Notes under the pieces: model-generated
The model's input: only the letters and a program-made list of their open reading frames with translations
What the model was told of the DNA's origin: nothing
Databases searched by the model: none
IMG/VR virus record: IMGVR_UViG_3300008459_007659
Location: 1 to 64,000 of that record
DNA: 64,000 bases
Reading direction: 5' to 3' (one strand)
Origin: a virus
In this document: piece after piece, positions 18,202 through 26,825 of the stretch
Layout: the number at the start of each line of letters is the position of its first letter
How positions within the stretch are numbered: the first letter of the stretch is position 1
Translations under genes and position numbers: made by a program

Positions 18202-18273
18202 TTATTTTTTAATGGTATTCATCAACAATTTTCCTTTTTCTGTTAATTCTATCATTTGTCTTTGTACTGTCAT
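18202..18273 (-). CDS. 23-residue mini-gene with ATGA overlap
   Basis: A 23-codon frame (M-T-V-Q-R-Q ... N-T-I-K-K, stop at 18202-18204) exactly fills the gap between two glycosyltransferase genes. Its ATG overlaps the stop codon of the upstream gene in the ATGA arrangement that the real genes of this operon use. The peptide is basic and helical in composition. It may be a genuine small protein or the remnant of a deleted gene; conservation in relatives would decide. Confidence 0.4.
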   Translation of the reverse strand: MTVQRQMIELTEKGKLLMNTIKK

Positions 18274-18950
18274 ATTAAATTGGTTTTTTTAAGTAATTCC
18301 ATTTCATCAACGTTTATTTGTTGTATGAAAAAATTTTTATCTTCTATATTAAAAGGTCTTTTTCTACCATATCCAAAATCAAATTCTTTTATATCATTAG
18401 GATATTTTTCATATAAAAAATGATGTTTTAGTTCTGTTAATAAATCATAATCGGCACTTGGGATATTAAGCCATTCAATAACAAATGTTAAAATAAAATC
18501 ATGTTTTACAATAAAAAAACTTTGTTCTACCCAATCACTATGTAAAATACTCATTAAAGATTTACATTGTTTATTTTCCAATTGTTCATAAACATTATTT
18601 ATATCACCAAAAAAAAGACAATCTTGTTCTTTATAAATAAAATCACAATTGTTATTATAACAAATTAATAATCCTATTAAAATTGAGAGGCTCCACCCAC
18701 TGAGGTGAAATTTTTTTGTTTTAATTAAATCACCAATGTGTCCTAAATTGTGTTCTAAATTAATAAATTCCGTGTTATCATATTTTTCCTTCTCAAAGTT
18801 TCCGTCAATATTAATCACATAAATTTTATTATTTGTGAATTTTCTGGTATTTTTATACCATATATCAAAAAATTTATCTTTGTCAAATCCTGAATACATT
18901 TTGTTATTACCCTGAAAATATCCGGTAATAATATTAAAATTATTATTCAT
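18270..18950 (-). CDS. Glycosyltransferase-like protein, unknown family
   Basis: The 226-residue product opens with FNIITGYFQGNNKMY and has the strand-loop CDFIYKEQDCLFFGDINNVY, which sits where a GT-A enzyme places its DxD site (here E-Q-D-C). A later SDWVEQSFFIVKHDFIL and FDFGYGRKRPFN segment is typical of small capsule-type transferases. No CAZy family can be named. It overlaps the GT9-like gene upstream by 4 nt. Confidence 0.5.
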   Translation of the reverse strand: MNNNFNIITGYFQGNNKMYSGFDKDKFFDIWYKNTRKFTNNKIYVINIDGNFEKEKYDNTEFINLEHNLGHIGDLIKTKKFHLSGWSLSILIGLLICYNNNCDFIYKEQDCLFFGDINNVYEQLENKQCKSLMSILHSDWVEQSFFIVKHDFILTFVIEWLNIPSADYDLLTELKHHFLYEKYPNDIKEFDFGYGRKRPFNIEDKNFFIQQINVDEMELLKKTNLI

Positions 18951-19636
18951 ATTATTGTAAAATTTAATTTGGATTGTGATTTTGTTGTACTATCTTTAAT
19001 TTTATTATTTTTAAGGTTTATATGGTAAAATAAATTACTATTCCTTAATTGTAATGAATCAAATAATAATTTAAAAGAACTATCTATAAAATGTGATTCA
19101 CAACTTTTTTCCATTAAATAACAATAATCAAAAATATTATTAGATAAACCTTTTTTTGGTGATATTATTGGTAAGTCTTTGTTTATTATTTTCCCTTTAT
19201 TAATTTCAAAATTTCTATCCAAATCGTCGTGTAAAAAAACATAGTTATTCTCCTTAACTTGATATAAATCAAATAATTTTTTTTCTGATTCTATATCACG
19301 ATTTACAAAAAATTTGTCCCATCTATAATCAAATGGTAAATTATTTTGAAGATAAAAACTGTCATCAAATTCTTTAGAATTAGGGTGTCTGTAAAATCCT
19401 GCAATTATTAATTCATTTTTATTTATATTATTTTCATTAATATAATTTTGAACAAAATCGTCGTCCCCAATTAAAAATGATAAATTATTTAAATCACGAT
19501 ACATAAATGATACACTATCTAAATTATGTGATTTGACAAACATTATATATTCTTCATTAGGGTTAATTAAAGAACGAACTAAACCATTACAAATTATGTG
19601 ATCACCTAAACCTAAATGATGATAGATATATTTCAT
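18947..19636 (-). CDS. GT9-like (heptosyltransferase fold) protein
   Basis: The 229-residue protein begins YIYHHLGLGDHIICNGLVRSL, the GLGDxI loop seen at the start of heptosyltransferase-fold (GT-B, GT9-like) enzymes, where the Asp is close to the acceptor site. Later NNYVFLHDDLDRNFEI marks the start of a donor domain, and FDYCYLMEKSCESHFIDSSF matches the end of such a domain where a Ser/Asp pair binds the donor phosphates. It is shorter than typical heptosyltransferases (about 320). The neighbours are transferases on both sides. Confidence 0.6.
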   Translation of the reverse strand: MKYIYHHLGLGDHIICNGLVRSLINPNEEYIMFVKSHNLDSVSFMYRDLNNLSFLIGDDDFVQNYINENNINKNELIIAGFYRHPNSKEFDDSFYLQNNLPFDYRWDKFFVNRDIESEKKLFDLYQVKENNYVFLHDDLDRNFEINKGKIINKDLPIISPKKGLSNNIFDYCYLMEKSCESHFIDSSFKLLFDSLQLRNSNLFYHINLKNNKIKDSTTKSQSKLNFTII

Positions 19637-19642
19637 GAACTT

Positions 19643-20266
19643 TTAATTACAAAAATTATTTAATTCATTCATCTCATTAAAATTTTTTATATGATGAAAT
19701 GTTATATTATTTTTTATTTCATTTTGATTAATGTTATATGATAATGGGGGTTCAGAATGAAACATCTCATCTGTTTTCATTTTTATACCACACTCAATTA
19801 AATTTAAACCTAATGTTACATCGGCAAACATCGTATTTTTATGATGTATTTTTTCACAAAGAACATTTAATACTTCTCTATGTAACAATACCCCACCGCC
19901 CCCTGAATGATAAAACAAATCTTTCATTTTAGGCCAACAATTAATTAAAAATCCGTACGCTGATTTAGTATCACAACCCACAACAAATTCTTCTAATTTT
20001 TTTGTGTTTACAAATGTATCATCATCACAGAAAAAAAACCATTCCTTATCTAAAAAATTATTTTTTAGATATTTAAAAATGTTTATATGTTTCTCTTCTA
20101 AACTCCAATAGTCGGATTTATCAGTGACTTTAATGGTTTTTTCATCTTTACCATCATCATCTGAGTAAAAAAATAAATCCTGATTTTTTCCCCATGTTTC
20201 AGAAACATTTCTTTGTCTATCCAAGTATATTTTACTTGTCATTACAAAATAAGTAATTTTTTTCAT
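19643..20266 (-). CDS. GT31-like (Fringe/beta-1,3-galactosyltransferase family) transferase
   Basis: The 207-residue protein has an unusually eukaryote-like pattern. RQRNVSETWG corresponds to the R-x-x-x-x-x-TWG motif, DKEWFFFCDDDTFVN is the DDD metal site (Asp 81-83) with the following F-V-N, HSGGGGVLLHREVL is the GGAG-like acceptor loop, and ADVTLGLNLIECGI with FHSEPP completes the Fringe/C1GalT order. Such enzymes add GlcNAc or Gal in beta-1,3 linkage, Fringe specifically to O-linked fucose. The GDP-fucose genes lie in the same operon. The true donor is unknown; the family call is a pattern match. Confidence 0.7.
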   Translation of the reverse strand: MKKITYFVMTSKIYLDRQRNVSETWGKNQDLFFYSDDDGKDEKTIKVTDKSDYWSLEEKHINIFKYLKNNFLDKEWFFFCDDDTFVNTKKLEEFVVGCDTKSAYGFLINCWPKMKDLFYHSGGGGVLLHREVLNVLCEKIHHKNTMFADVTLGLNLIECGIKMKTDEMFHSEPPLSYNINQNEIKNNITFHHIKNFNEMNELNNFCN

Positions 20267-20272
20267 ATTAAA

Positions 20273-20857
20273 TTAAAACCATTGATGTAGATTAATTCCT
20301 AAAGAAGTGATTTGATTTACTAATTCATTTTTAGTTTGTTCATTTTCTTTTGGCATAAATCTTTCGTGAAACTCAACATAAAGTTCATTAATTTTTTTTA
20401 TAGAACCTTTCTCCAGTAAGTCTCTAAGAACTGCAAATTCACTCCCCTCAATATCCATTTTACAAACAATATAATCATCATCATTATACTGTTGGAGAAA
20501 GTTACTTAATGAAATTGATTCTACCTCAACCTTTGTTTCATATCCTGGATGAATAAATCCAATATTGTCAATTGACGACCCCCAACCATCAACATCTGAT
20601 TGTCCATCGTGAGGTGAACCTGAACGACTTTTTCTGTGGTTTTCTTGGTTAAAAAATACTGTTCCATCCTCAATCCACACCGCTTTTTGATGTGGTGTAA
20701 CATTGTACGGAATTTGTTTTATTCTTTCAATAATGTTACAAGCTGGATTAGCTTCAAATGTGTGAATTTCAAAATCTTCAGTTACAATTTTTTTACCTAT
20801 AAAATCTTTTAACCCCTCACATAAATGTGTTCCGCAATCTAAAAATACTTTTTTCAT
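20273..20857 (-). CDS. FkbM-type SAM-dependent methyltransferase
   Basis: A 194-residue FkbM protein. KKVFLDCGTHLCEGLKDF is the SAM-binding loop, FEIHTFEANPACNII the acidic strand, and DYIVCKMDIEGSEFAVLRDL the D-I-E-G-x-E motif, with VEFHERFM downstream. A Gly/Ser/His-rich segment (KSRSGSPHDGQSDVDG) between the second and third motifs is probably a substrate loop. It is separated from the next upstream gene by a 32-nt gap containing a short TTTTA repeat. Confidence 0.75.
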   Translation of the reverse strand: MKKVFLDCGTHLCEGLKDFIGKKIVTEDFEIHTFEANPACNIIERIKQIPYNVTPHQKAVWIEDGTVFFNQENHRKSRSGSPHDGQSDVDGWGSSIDNIGFIHPGYETKVEVESISLSNFLQQYNDDDYIVCKMDIEGSEFAVLRDLLEKGSIKKINELYVEFHERFMPKENEQTKNELVNQITSLGINLHQWF

Positions 20858-20881
20858 ATTTTATTTTATTTTATTTTATTT
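20858..20881. repeat. Short ATTTT tandem repeat between two sugar genes
   Basis: About five consecutive ATTTT units fill most of the 32-nt gap. It is low-complexity DNA that could vary in copy number; no promoter or terminator structure is seen around it. Confidence 0.6.
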
Positions 20882-20889
20882 AATATTAT

Positions 20890-21537
20890 CTACACTAATT
20901 TTGAGTGTTCTGGATAAATCATATCATCGTTCTCATTAAATGCTTGACCAACAAATCTATTATTTTCTCTTTTAGATGGAAATGGTTTATTATTAAAAAA
21001 CTCATCATGAACCACACAATTATCTTTAATTAACGGGTAAATAATATCTTTAAGAAAAAATTGATCTACTTGCCAAAAATTACCCTTAACATACTCATCA
21101 ATTTTTGTTTTCATATTATGTATTGTTCCTTTTTTTGATCCCCACATTCCACCAAGTATTTCTATGTTATGATACGGGTGATCTTTCATAATATGAAATC
21201 CTTTATCAGACTCTAACCATTCATCAACGGCATTTTTTTCTCTTTCATTTAATCTTGAGTCACAATCTCTAACAATTACAACATCAACATCATCTTCACT
21301 TGATGGGTAAAACCTCCAGAACATTCCTGTCCAATCACCATCAGTGTCCATTAAAATAATTTCGGTGTTATCAAAACTATTTAATTTTTCTATAATTTCT
21401 GTCGGAACACTTTTTCCAACATAATATCTACATATCCAATCAGGATAAATAGTTTTAGCAAGTTCAGAATTTTTAATCGCACCAATATTATATATTGGAT
21501 TTGTTCCCCATAAACTAAAAGATATTATTTTTTTCAT
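20890..21537 (-). CDS. GT-A-like glycosyltransferase
   Basis: The 215-residue protein starts IISFSLWGTNPIYNIGAI, has the helix-strand pattern of a GT-A nucleotide-binding domain, and shows a good DxD site in VDVVIVRDCDSRLNEREK. The following IMKDHPYHNIEILGGMWGSKKG and FWQVDQFFLKDIIYPL are typical of small transferases found in bacterial surface-polysaccharide loci. It overlaps the next gene by 4 nt. Donor and acceptor are unknown. Confidence 0.65.
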   Translation of the reverse strand: MKKIISFSLWGTNPIYNIGAIKNSELAKTIYPDWICRYYVGKSVPTEIIEKLNSFDNTEIILMDTDGDWTGMFWRFYPSSEDDVDVVIVRDCDSRLNEREKNAVDEWLESDKGFHIMKDHPYHNIEILGGMWGSKKGTIHNMKTKIDEYVKGNFWQVDQFFLKDIIYPLIKDNCVVHDEFFNNKPFPSKRENNRFVGQAFNENDDMIYPEHSKLV

Positions 21538-22196
21538 AAACCAAAATTTTTTTCTTTTCGTTTAATATAAACATTTCTATCAATAGTGTCAAACTTTACA
21601 TTATCAATATGAACAAAATCTCTTTTACCAAATCCAGCGTCAGGATGTTCATGTCTAATAATTATATCATTAAAATATGTTTGTTTGTTTAATAAGTTTG
21701 CAACATCCATAAATTCATTATCCGCCCATAACGATGTGTAGTCAGGATGATAAATATAATTAAATCTTTCGTAATATTTTTTACCTAAGATACATAAAGT
21801 ATTCAACCTATTACCTTGATTTCCATCGTTAAACCATAAAACCCCGTCAGTGTTAGGATATAGTTCAGTCATTTTATTTCTGATTATATTATCATACCCT
21901 TTAACTTTTGGTATCATGTCATCAGAGGCAATTAAAATAATATCCCAATCACCAATTGTTATATCTCTATTAACCGCATTTATTTTATTTTTACTAAAAC
22001 CAAGATTGTACTTTAAATTTTTATAAGTTTTTAATTTTTCTAAAACATTATGATTGTTCATAGACTCGTCGTCTGTATCTATTGTAATTTGAAACTCAAC
22101 ATTATCAATGTTTTCCGCTAATTGGTAATATATGTCTAAAACGTTAAAAAATTTATCTCTCCTACCTCTTGTTGGGAATTTAATTAGTATTTTCAT
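21534..22196 (-). CDS. GT2-like glycosyltransferase
   Basis: The 220-residue product opens ILIKFPTRGRRDKFFNVLD, has VEFQITIDTDDESM as the second strand, and WDIILIASDDMIPKVKGYD with a S-D-D in the DxD position. The end, FNDIIIRHEHPDAGFGKRD, supplies conserved His residues. Its start overlaps the two-domain transferase gene by 17 bp, so the two are translationally coupled. Confidence 0.65.
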   Translation of the reverse strand: MKILIKFPTRGRRDKFFNVLDIYYQLAENIDNVEFQITIDTDDESMNNHNVLEKLKTYKNLKYNLGFSKNKINAVNRDITIGDWDIILIASDDMIPKVKGYDNIIRNKMTELYPNTDGVLWFNDGNQGNRLNTLCILGKKYYERFNYIYHPDYTSLWADNEFMDVANLLNKQTYFNDIIIRHEHPDAGFGKRDFVHIDNVKFDTIDRNVYIKRKEKNFGL

Positions 22197-23574
22197 TTTT
22201 AAAAATATTATTTTTATTCATTATATAATTATATAATTCTTGTGTGTTTTTATTTGCCTCAGTAGATACGGTACCATCTTTCTCATGGTGAAAATATGTG
22301 AATAGAGGTTTTGGTATTCTTTTACCAACAAAACCATTGTTCATCATTCTAACCCATAAATCATAATCTTCCCATCCTTTCATTTCTTCGTCATATCCTC
22401 CACAAATATCAAATGATTCTCTTGTAAACATTGAACAATTCACAATGAATGGTCCTTGTATCAATCTTTCTTTTGTCCATTCAGGACGATTCTCAATTCC
22501 ACTCATTTGTCCAATGTGATTAGTATCGCAATATACGGGACTGATATTGTTATCTTTTTTAATAATATTCACACAAGTTTGAATATATTCTGATGAAATC
22601 ATGTCGTCAGAATCTAAAGGTAAGATATAAACACCGTTTGAGTTTTTTATTCCGTTATTTCTGGCATTTGCCGGACCTCCATTTTCTTGATTAATAATTT
22701 TAATATTTGGATGATTGGATAATGAACTCAATTTATTTAAGACGTATTCATCCGTGGATCCATCATTAACAATAATCAACTCAAAATTTTTGTATGTGGA
22801 ATTAAAAACGGACTCAATTGATTTATGAAACATTTTACCATAATTATGAACCGGCATAATTACCGAGACTAAAGGTAAATTTTTATTTGGGTTTAATACT
22901 GGTAAGTTGTTCTCTAAAATGTTAGGTAGATGAGGTTTGTAATTTTCAATAAAAACTTTCCTATTTTTATCCCATTGTTCATTTGTCATGCCAATTGATA
23001 AATGAGTTATTGGAATATTGGAAACTACCCCAACCTTAACACCGTTAATATGGTTCTCAAATGAAAATGTTGTATCATAAAAATGGAAACCTTCAACTGA
23101 TTCATTAAATGGTTTAACAATTGTTTTTTTATTTATCATCATAAATACACCATCAATAATTACGGTGTCGATGATTTTACCCCCAAAAGGTTCATTATAG
23201 GATGAAAGCCATTTTTTACCATTATGTTGATGATAAACTTGTCCTACCATTTCTGAACTAATCTCCCACCACATACCTGACGAAGGGTAGTATCTTGTTC
23301 CTGCAACACCCAATATCCCAAATTCAGGTTTCTTGGTAAAATGTTCTATAACTCTTTTAGCCCAATACCCCTTTTCAAAAATGATATCATCATGACATAA
23401 AACAACGATATCATTTAGACTTTCGGATAAAATTTCATTATAAACTACTGACAATGATTTTTCACCATTATTAATTTTCTCAATGATTTGTACATCATTA
23501 ATCCCACAAGTTTCCTTAATATGTTCAATAAACTTTGGTTTTGTTGATTTTGTACTATACCCAATTGTAATCAT
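22180..23574 (-). CDS. Two-domain glycosyltransferase (GT2-like plus GT2)
   Basis: The 464-residue protein joins two transferase domains. Residues 1 to about 230 resemble the glycosyltransferase-like family Pfam Glyco_tranf_2_5: DIVVLCHDDIIFEKGYWAKR, EFGILGVAGTRYYPSSGMWW and GFHFYDTTFSFENH. Residues about 235-460 are a textbook GT2: LVSVIMPVHNYGKMFHKSIE, FELIIVNDGSTDEYVL, ENGGPANARNNGI and YILPLDSDDMIS with the DSD metal site, then GGYDEEMKGWEDYDLWVRM. Such bifunctional proteins can add two different sugars in sequence. It overlaps dut by 4 nt. Confidence 0.8.
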   Translation of the reverse strand: MITIGYSTKSTKPKFIEHIKETCGINDVQIIEKINNGEKSLSVVYNEILSESLNDIVVLCHDDIIFEKGYWAKRVIEHFTKKPEFGILGVAGTRYYPSSGMWWEISSEMVGQVYHQHNGKKWLSSYNEPFGGKIIDTVIIDGVFMMINKKTIVKPFNESVEGFHFYDTTFSFENHINGVKVGVVSNIPITHLSIGMTNEQWDKNRKVFIENYKPHLPNILENNLPVLNPNKNLPLVSVIMPVHNYGKMFHKSIESVFNSTYKNFELIIVNDGSTDEYVLNKLSSLSNHPNIKIINQENGGPANARNNGIKNSNGVYILPLDSDDMISSEYIQTCVNIIKKDNNISPVYCDTNHIGQMSGIENRPEWTKERLIQGPFIVNCSMFTRESFDICGGYDEEMKGWEDYDLWVRMMNNGFVGKRIPKPLFTYFHHEKDGTVSTEANKNTQELYNYIMNKNNIFKNENTN

Positions 23575-24185
23575 ATCCCCGTACTTCCGAAACCATTTGA
23601 GTTTCTATCTTTATTGTTTATATTATCTACTTTGTTAAACTTTATCCATTTACCACACGCTACAGGAGAAAAAACGGCTTGAGCAATTTTTTGTCCTTTT
23701 TTGATTGTTGTTGGTAAATTATTTGCGTTAAAAATAATAACCTGTATTTCTCCCGTGTATCCTTGATCAACAGTTCCTGGCGAGTTCAATACCATAATAC
23801 CATCTTTAAGTGCTAACCCACTCTTTGATCTTACTTGAAGTTCGTACTGTTCAGGAATATCAATATGTAATCCTGTTGGCACTAACTTCCTACCAAACGG
23901 AGGAACTTCAATCTCCTCAGTTGAGTATAAATCAAAACCAGAATCTGTAAAATATGCGTATTGAGGATCAACTGAATCGGGACGACTAAAAGAATAATTC
24001 ACATTAATCTTTTGTTCGTATCTTTCCATATCTCTCTCTAACTCGGCAATATCAATTCCAAACTCATCAATAATTGCTTGATAATTCGGTTCTTCATCTC
24101 CAAATACTTCATCAAGTTCTTGGAGTTGTTTTAATAAATCCTCAAGACTTTCCTCATCGTTATTATCACCTAATGTAAAACTCAT
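23571..24185 (-). CDS. dut: dUTPase with acidic N-terminal extension
   Basis: All five trimeric dUTPase motifs are present: I, AYFTDSGFDLYS (about 77-88); II, RSKSGLA (119-125); III, GTVDQGYTGEI (137-147); IV, KGQKIAQAVF (163-172); V, NSNGFGSTG (195-203). It hydrolyses dUTP to dUMP, keeping uracil out of DNA and feeding dTMP synthesis. The protein has 204 residues against about 150 for the family; the extra first 70 are acidic and helical and have no recognised function. It overlaps both neighbours by 4 nt, which puts nucleotide metabolism inside the sugar operon. Confidence 0.9.
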   Translation of the reverse strand: MSFTLGDNNDEESLEDLLKQLQELDEVFGDEEPNYQAIIDEFGIDIAELERDMERYEQKINVNYSFSRPDSVDPQYAYFTDSGFDLYSTEEIEVPPFGRKLVPTGLHIDIPEQYELQVRSKSGLALKDGIMVLNSPGTVDQGYTGEIQVIIFNANNLPTTIKKGQKIAQAVFSPVACGKWIKFNKVDNINNKDRNSNGFGSTGI

Positions 24186-24883
24186 TTTAATTCTTTTAAT
24201 TTTTTAATTGCGTCAACTAAAACAACAACATCCTTTTCACAATATTCAGATATTTCTTTTAATTTTTGTTCTTCCCAATAAGCACTATGAACTTTATCTC
24301 CAGTTACTTCCCCATCTTTTGGTGTTGGTATATCAAGACAAGAACACATCAAATCTAATGAACCAATTGATGTATAAGCTCCGTATTGCCAAATTTCTTT
24401 GGTATCAATGGCTTTAACTTCCCAAGGTTTTGTATCATATGAAGGAAGAAGTTTTGATGGCATAATACCATTAATAATCATTCTTTTTGCCATCATAGGA
24501 ATATCAAAATTCTTTAAATTATGCCCACAAAGATAAAAATCTAATTTTTGACATCTGTCTAAAAGATTTCTTACTTGAAGTAGTAATTCTTTTTCATCGT
24601 CTCCTGAAAATGTTTGTTTTTTTATGTCTCCGTTATCCATAACAAATGCCATAGACACACAAACAATTTTTGCAAATTCAGGAACAAGAGCTGCTCGTTT
24701 TTTAAACACCTCATCCTTAGTTAATCCATTATCTTCAGGAAACCTTTTTTGAAACCAATCAAAATATTTGTCAAACTGATTTGCAATACTTGGACTAAAT
24801 CTTTCACAAGATTCATAATCAGGACATCCACCAACCGTTTCAATATCCAAGAATAAAATTTTTGTAATAGGAATATTAATCAT
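24182..24883 (-). CDS. DnaQ-like 3'-5' exonuclease
   Basis: A 233-residue DEDD-type exonuclease of the predicted polymerase-B-exonuclease-like group. FLDIETVGG (Asp 13, Glu 15) is Exo I, FYLCGHNLKNFDIPMMAKR is Exo II with its N-x-x-x-F-D, and EISEYCEKDVVVLVDAI is Exo III of the Y-x-x-x-D type. DNA polymerase here has its own exonuclease domain, so this enzyme probably works in repair, recombination or nucleotide recycling. It lies between the GT-B gene (3-nt gap) and dut (4-nt overlap). Confidence 0.75.
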   Translation of the reverse strand: MINIPITKILFLDIETVGGCPDYESCERFSPSIANQFDKYFDWFQKRFPEDNGLTKDEVFKKRAALVPEFAKIVCVSMAFVMDNGDIKKQTFSGDDEKELLLQVRNLLDRCQKLDFYLCGHNLKNFDIPMMAKRMIINGIMPSKLLPSYDTKPWEVKAIDTKEIWQYGAYTSIGSLDLMCSCLDIPTPKDGEVTGDKVHSAYWEEQKLKEISEYCEKDVVVLVDAIKKLKELK

Positions 24884-24886
24884 AAA

Positions 24887-26104
24887 TTATTTAATTAAAG
24901 ATTTGTAAAATTCTGCTCGTGTTTTTGTTACATTTTTAAGATCATATCTATCTTTAACAGTTTCATATAATCTTTCACCCATATCAACAACCATATTTGG
25001 GTTGTCAACCAATTTTTTAACATATTTTGCCCAATCTCCATGATTTCTATTTTTATCCACTAATAAAGCGTTACCATCAGTAAAATTACCATTATTAAGT
25101 GAATGTTTTAAATCAATGGTATAAGGTCCAACATTAGATGCGATTAATGCTTTTTTATAGAATCCAGCTTCAATAACCTTAAGTTGTGACTTCATTCGGT
25201 TAAATACATGATCAACAATTGGTGCCAATGAAATATCAAACTTAGAGTAGTTCTTGGCATATGATGTGGTAGGTTTTGTCCAAACCCTTACATAGTTTTC
25301 ATTTTCCCAACCAAAATATTCTTCATCGTTAAATTTATCCAAAAATGTTTTATAGTTTGGTGTAATGATTTTATAATTGTTAGTAAATATACTCTCATAT
25401 TTAACCCAAACAGTTTCTTCAGGTCTAATTGGTCTTCTTGTCTCTTGTCCTGTCTGTTTGTTTATTTCAGTCACAGTTCCTCTTGTATCAAAACCACAAA
25501 CATAATATTGTAATTTATCTTGGATTGGTTTTAACTTTGACACCATTCCATCTAAAAGTTTTAAATCGTGAAGGTGAGATGATCCCCCTAACCAACCAAC
25601 TCTAATTTTTTCTGATGGTAATGTTGGTTGATTAAATTGTTCTTCGTTTGGATTAATTGCATTTGGTAAAACAAGAACATTTTTATTAAATTTTCTTATT
25701 TCATCGGCGAATAATTCTGTCGTTGTTGTGACATACGAACAAACTTTCATGTTTGCCGTTATCTTTTCGTGTATTTTATTTGTTACAATTAATTGATGTA
25801 TTGGGTGTTCCTTTGTTGGTAACCAATAATCATCAATATCCATAATAACAACAATACCATTTGATTTTAATTTTTCTATTAATGATGGAGTTTCTTCATA
25901 GTTATTCCCAATATTTCTATGGAAATGAACAATTTGATACTGACCCCAATATTTGTCATCATCAACTTTTGGTTGGAAGTCTATGTCAACATGAAAATCA
26001 TCAGAATATAAATTTTGTAACATTACATGGGGGTCAACGGATCTGTACTTACCAACACCTGAACCATCAGATGGGAGTACTAATACTTTAATTTTTTCTT
26101 TCAT
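24887..26104 (-). CDS. GT-B glycosyltransferase, GT4-like, first gene of the sugar operon
   Basis: The 405-residue protein shows the GT-B order: KVLVLPSDGSGVGKYRSV at the start, YQIVHFHRNIGN, VVIMDIDDYWLPTKEHP, then a donor-domain start KIRVGWLGGSSHLHDLKLL and a C-terminal YSKFDISLAPIVDHVFNRMKSQLKVIEAGFYKK split across the E-x-G-like donor site. It heads the minus-strand block 26104 to 9039 and is preceded by a sigma-70-like promoter at 26127-26155. Acceptor and sugar are unknown. Confidence 0.75.
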   Translation of the reverse strand: MKEKIKVLVLPSDGSGVGKYRSVDPHVMLQNLYSDDFHVDIDFQPKVDDDKYWGQYQIVHFHRNIGNNYEETPSLIEKLKSNGIVVIMDIDDYWLPTKEHPIHQLIVTNKIHEKITANMKVCSYVTTTTELFADEIRKFNKNVLVLPNAINPNEEQFNQPTLPSEKIRVGWLGGSSHLHDLKLLDGMVSKLKPIQDKLQYYVCGFDTRGTVTEINKQTGQETRRPIRPEETVWVKYESIFTNNYKIITPNYKTFLDKFNDEEYFGWENENYVRVWTKPTTSYAKNYSKFDISLAPIVDHVFNRMKSQLKVIEAGFYKKALIASNVGPYTIDLKHSLNNGNFTDGNALLVDKNRNHGDWAKYVKKLVDNPNMVVDMGERLYETVKDRYDLKNVTKTRAEFYKSLIK

Positions 26105-26126
26105 AAATTAGTTATATAATAATCCA

Positions 26127-26155
26127 ATTATAATCATTAATTTATGATATATCAA
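26127..26155 (-). promoter_or_regulatory. Sigma-70-like promoter of the sugar/PhoH operon
   Basis: The minus strand reads TTGATA, 17 nt, then TATAAT, with the -10 ending 23 nt before the ATG at 26104. Spacing is ideal and the -10 is the perfect consensus. Chance matches are common in AT-rich DNA, but its place at the head of the operon supports it. Confidence 0.6.
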
Positions 26156-26160
26156 TAAAT

Positions 26161-26195
26161 AAAAAACAAAAAACCCCCACTTTTGGTGGAGGTTT
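26161..26195 (-). terminator. Intrinsic terminator after the 28965-26228 gene block
   Basis: On the minus strand AAACCTCCAC, loop CAAAA, GTGGGGGTTT form a 10-bp stem with one G-T pair, followed by TTTGTTTTTT. It lies 33 nt past the stop at 26228 and just before the next operon's promoter, so it separates the two transcription units. Confidence 0.75.
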
Positions 26196-26227
26196 AGCCG
26201 ATGTAATAAAATACAAAGGGGTGCGTG

Positions 26228-26824
26228 TTATTCTGATATTTTTCTAATTTTAGTTACTCTACCCTCAAAAAGATGTTGACCAACTCTAAATTTAAATTGT
26301 TCATTTGATTTTTTTGTTGACTCAACTAACAAACCATTTTCTTTCAAAACATCCTCAACAGTTTCTCTAACGATAGTTTTAATATCACTTGCGGATATAC
26401 CAATTGATTGTGGTTGGGGATTACTAACTCTTTGTTTAGTTTCATTAATTACTTCACCTTTTGCGTTTGTGTTCATTAATCTTGATGCCTTCTCAACTAA
26501 ATCATTAGATAATGATGGTCCTCCCATATTAGATGGTTGATTAATTGGATGTTCCATCATTAATCTTTTAATCTCATCAGGTAATTTTGAATTTGCTATT
26601 CTATCTACTGTAGGTACCTCAGTGTTATACGATTTTGGGATTGACTCCTCACTTAATAAATTTTGTGGTAAGTTATAACTGGCATTAACAGGTTGAAATT
26701 CTTCTACCATTGGAGAGTTAAATGCTTCAGGATTATTAATCCCATTACGACCCATTGTGTCGTGTCTCTCCATTATTTTTTTTGATATCATTAATTTATT
26801 TATCAAATCTTGTTCTGCTGACAT
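26228..26824 (-). CDS. Conserved-looking phage protein, unknown function
   Basis: The 198-residue product has a helical start (QDLINKLMISKKIMERHDT), a long Asn/Pro/Ser-rich, probably disordered middle, a helix SDIKTIVRETVEDVLKENG, and a compact beta C-terminus FRVGQHLFEGRVTKIRKI. The layout suggests a scaffold-like or linker protein with a short binding module at the end. No family is recognised. It is the last gene of the minus unit read from 28979-28988 and is followed by an intrinsic terminator. Confidence 0.6.
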   Translation of the reverse strand: MSAEQDLINKLMISKKIMERHDTMGRNGINNPEAFNSPMVEEFQPVNASYNLPQNLLSEESIPKSYNTEVPTVDRIANSKLPDEIKRLMMEHPINQPSNMGGPSLSNDLVEKASRLMNTNAKGEVINETKQRVSNPQPQSIGISASDIKTIVRETVEDVLKENGLLVESTKKSNEQFKFRVGQHLFEGRVTKIRKISE

Positions 26825-26825
26825 A

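Noticed and set aside
26105-26227. Small gene or tRNA in the 123-nt gap
   Set aside because: No frame of useful length and no cloverleaf; the gap is explained by the terminator and the sigma-70-like promoter.
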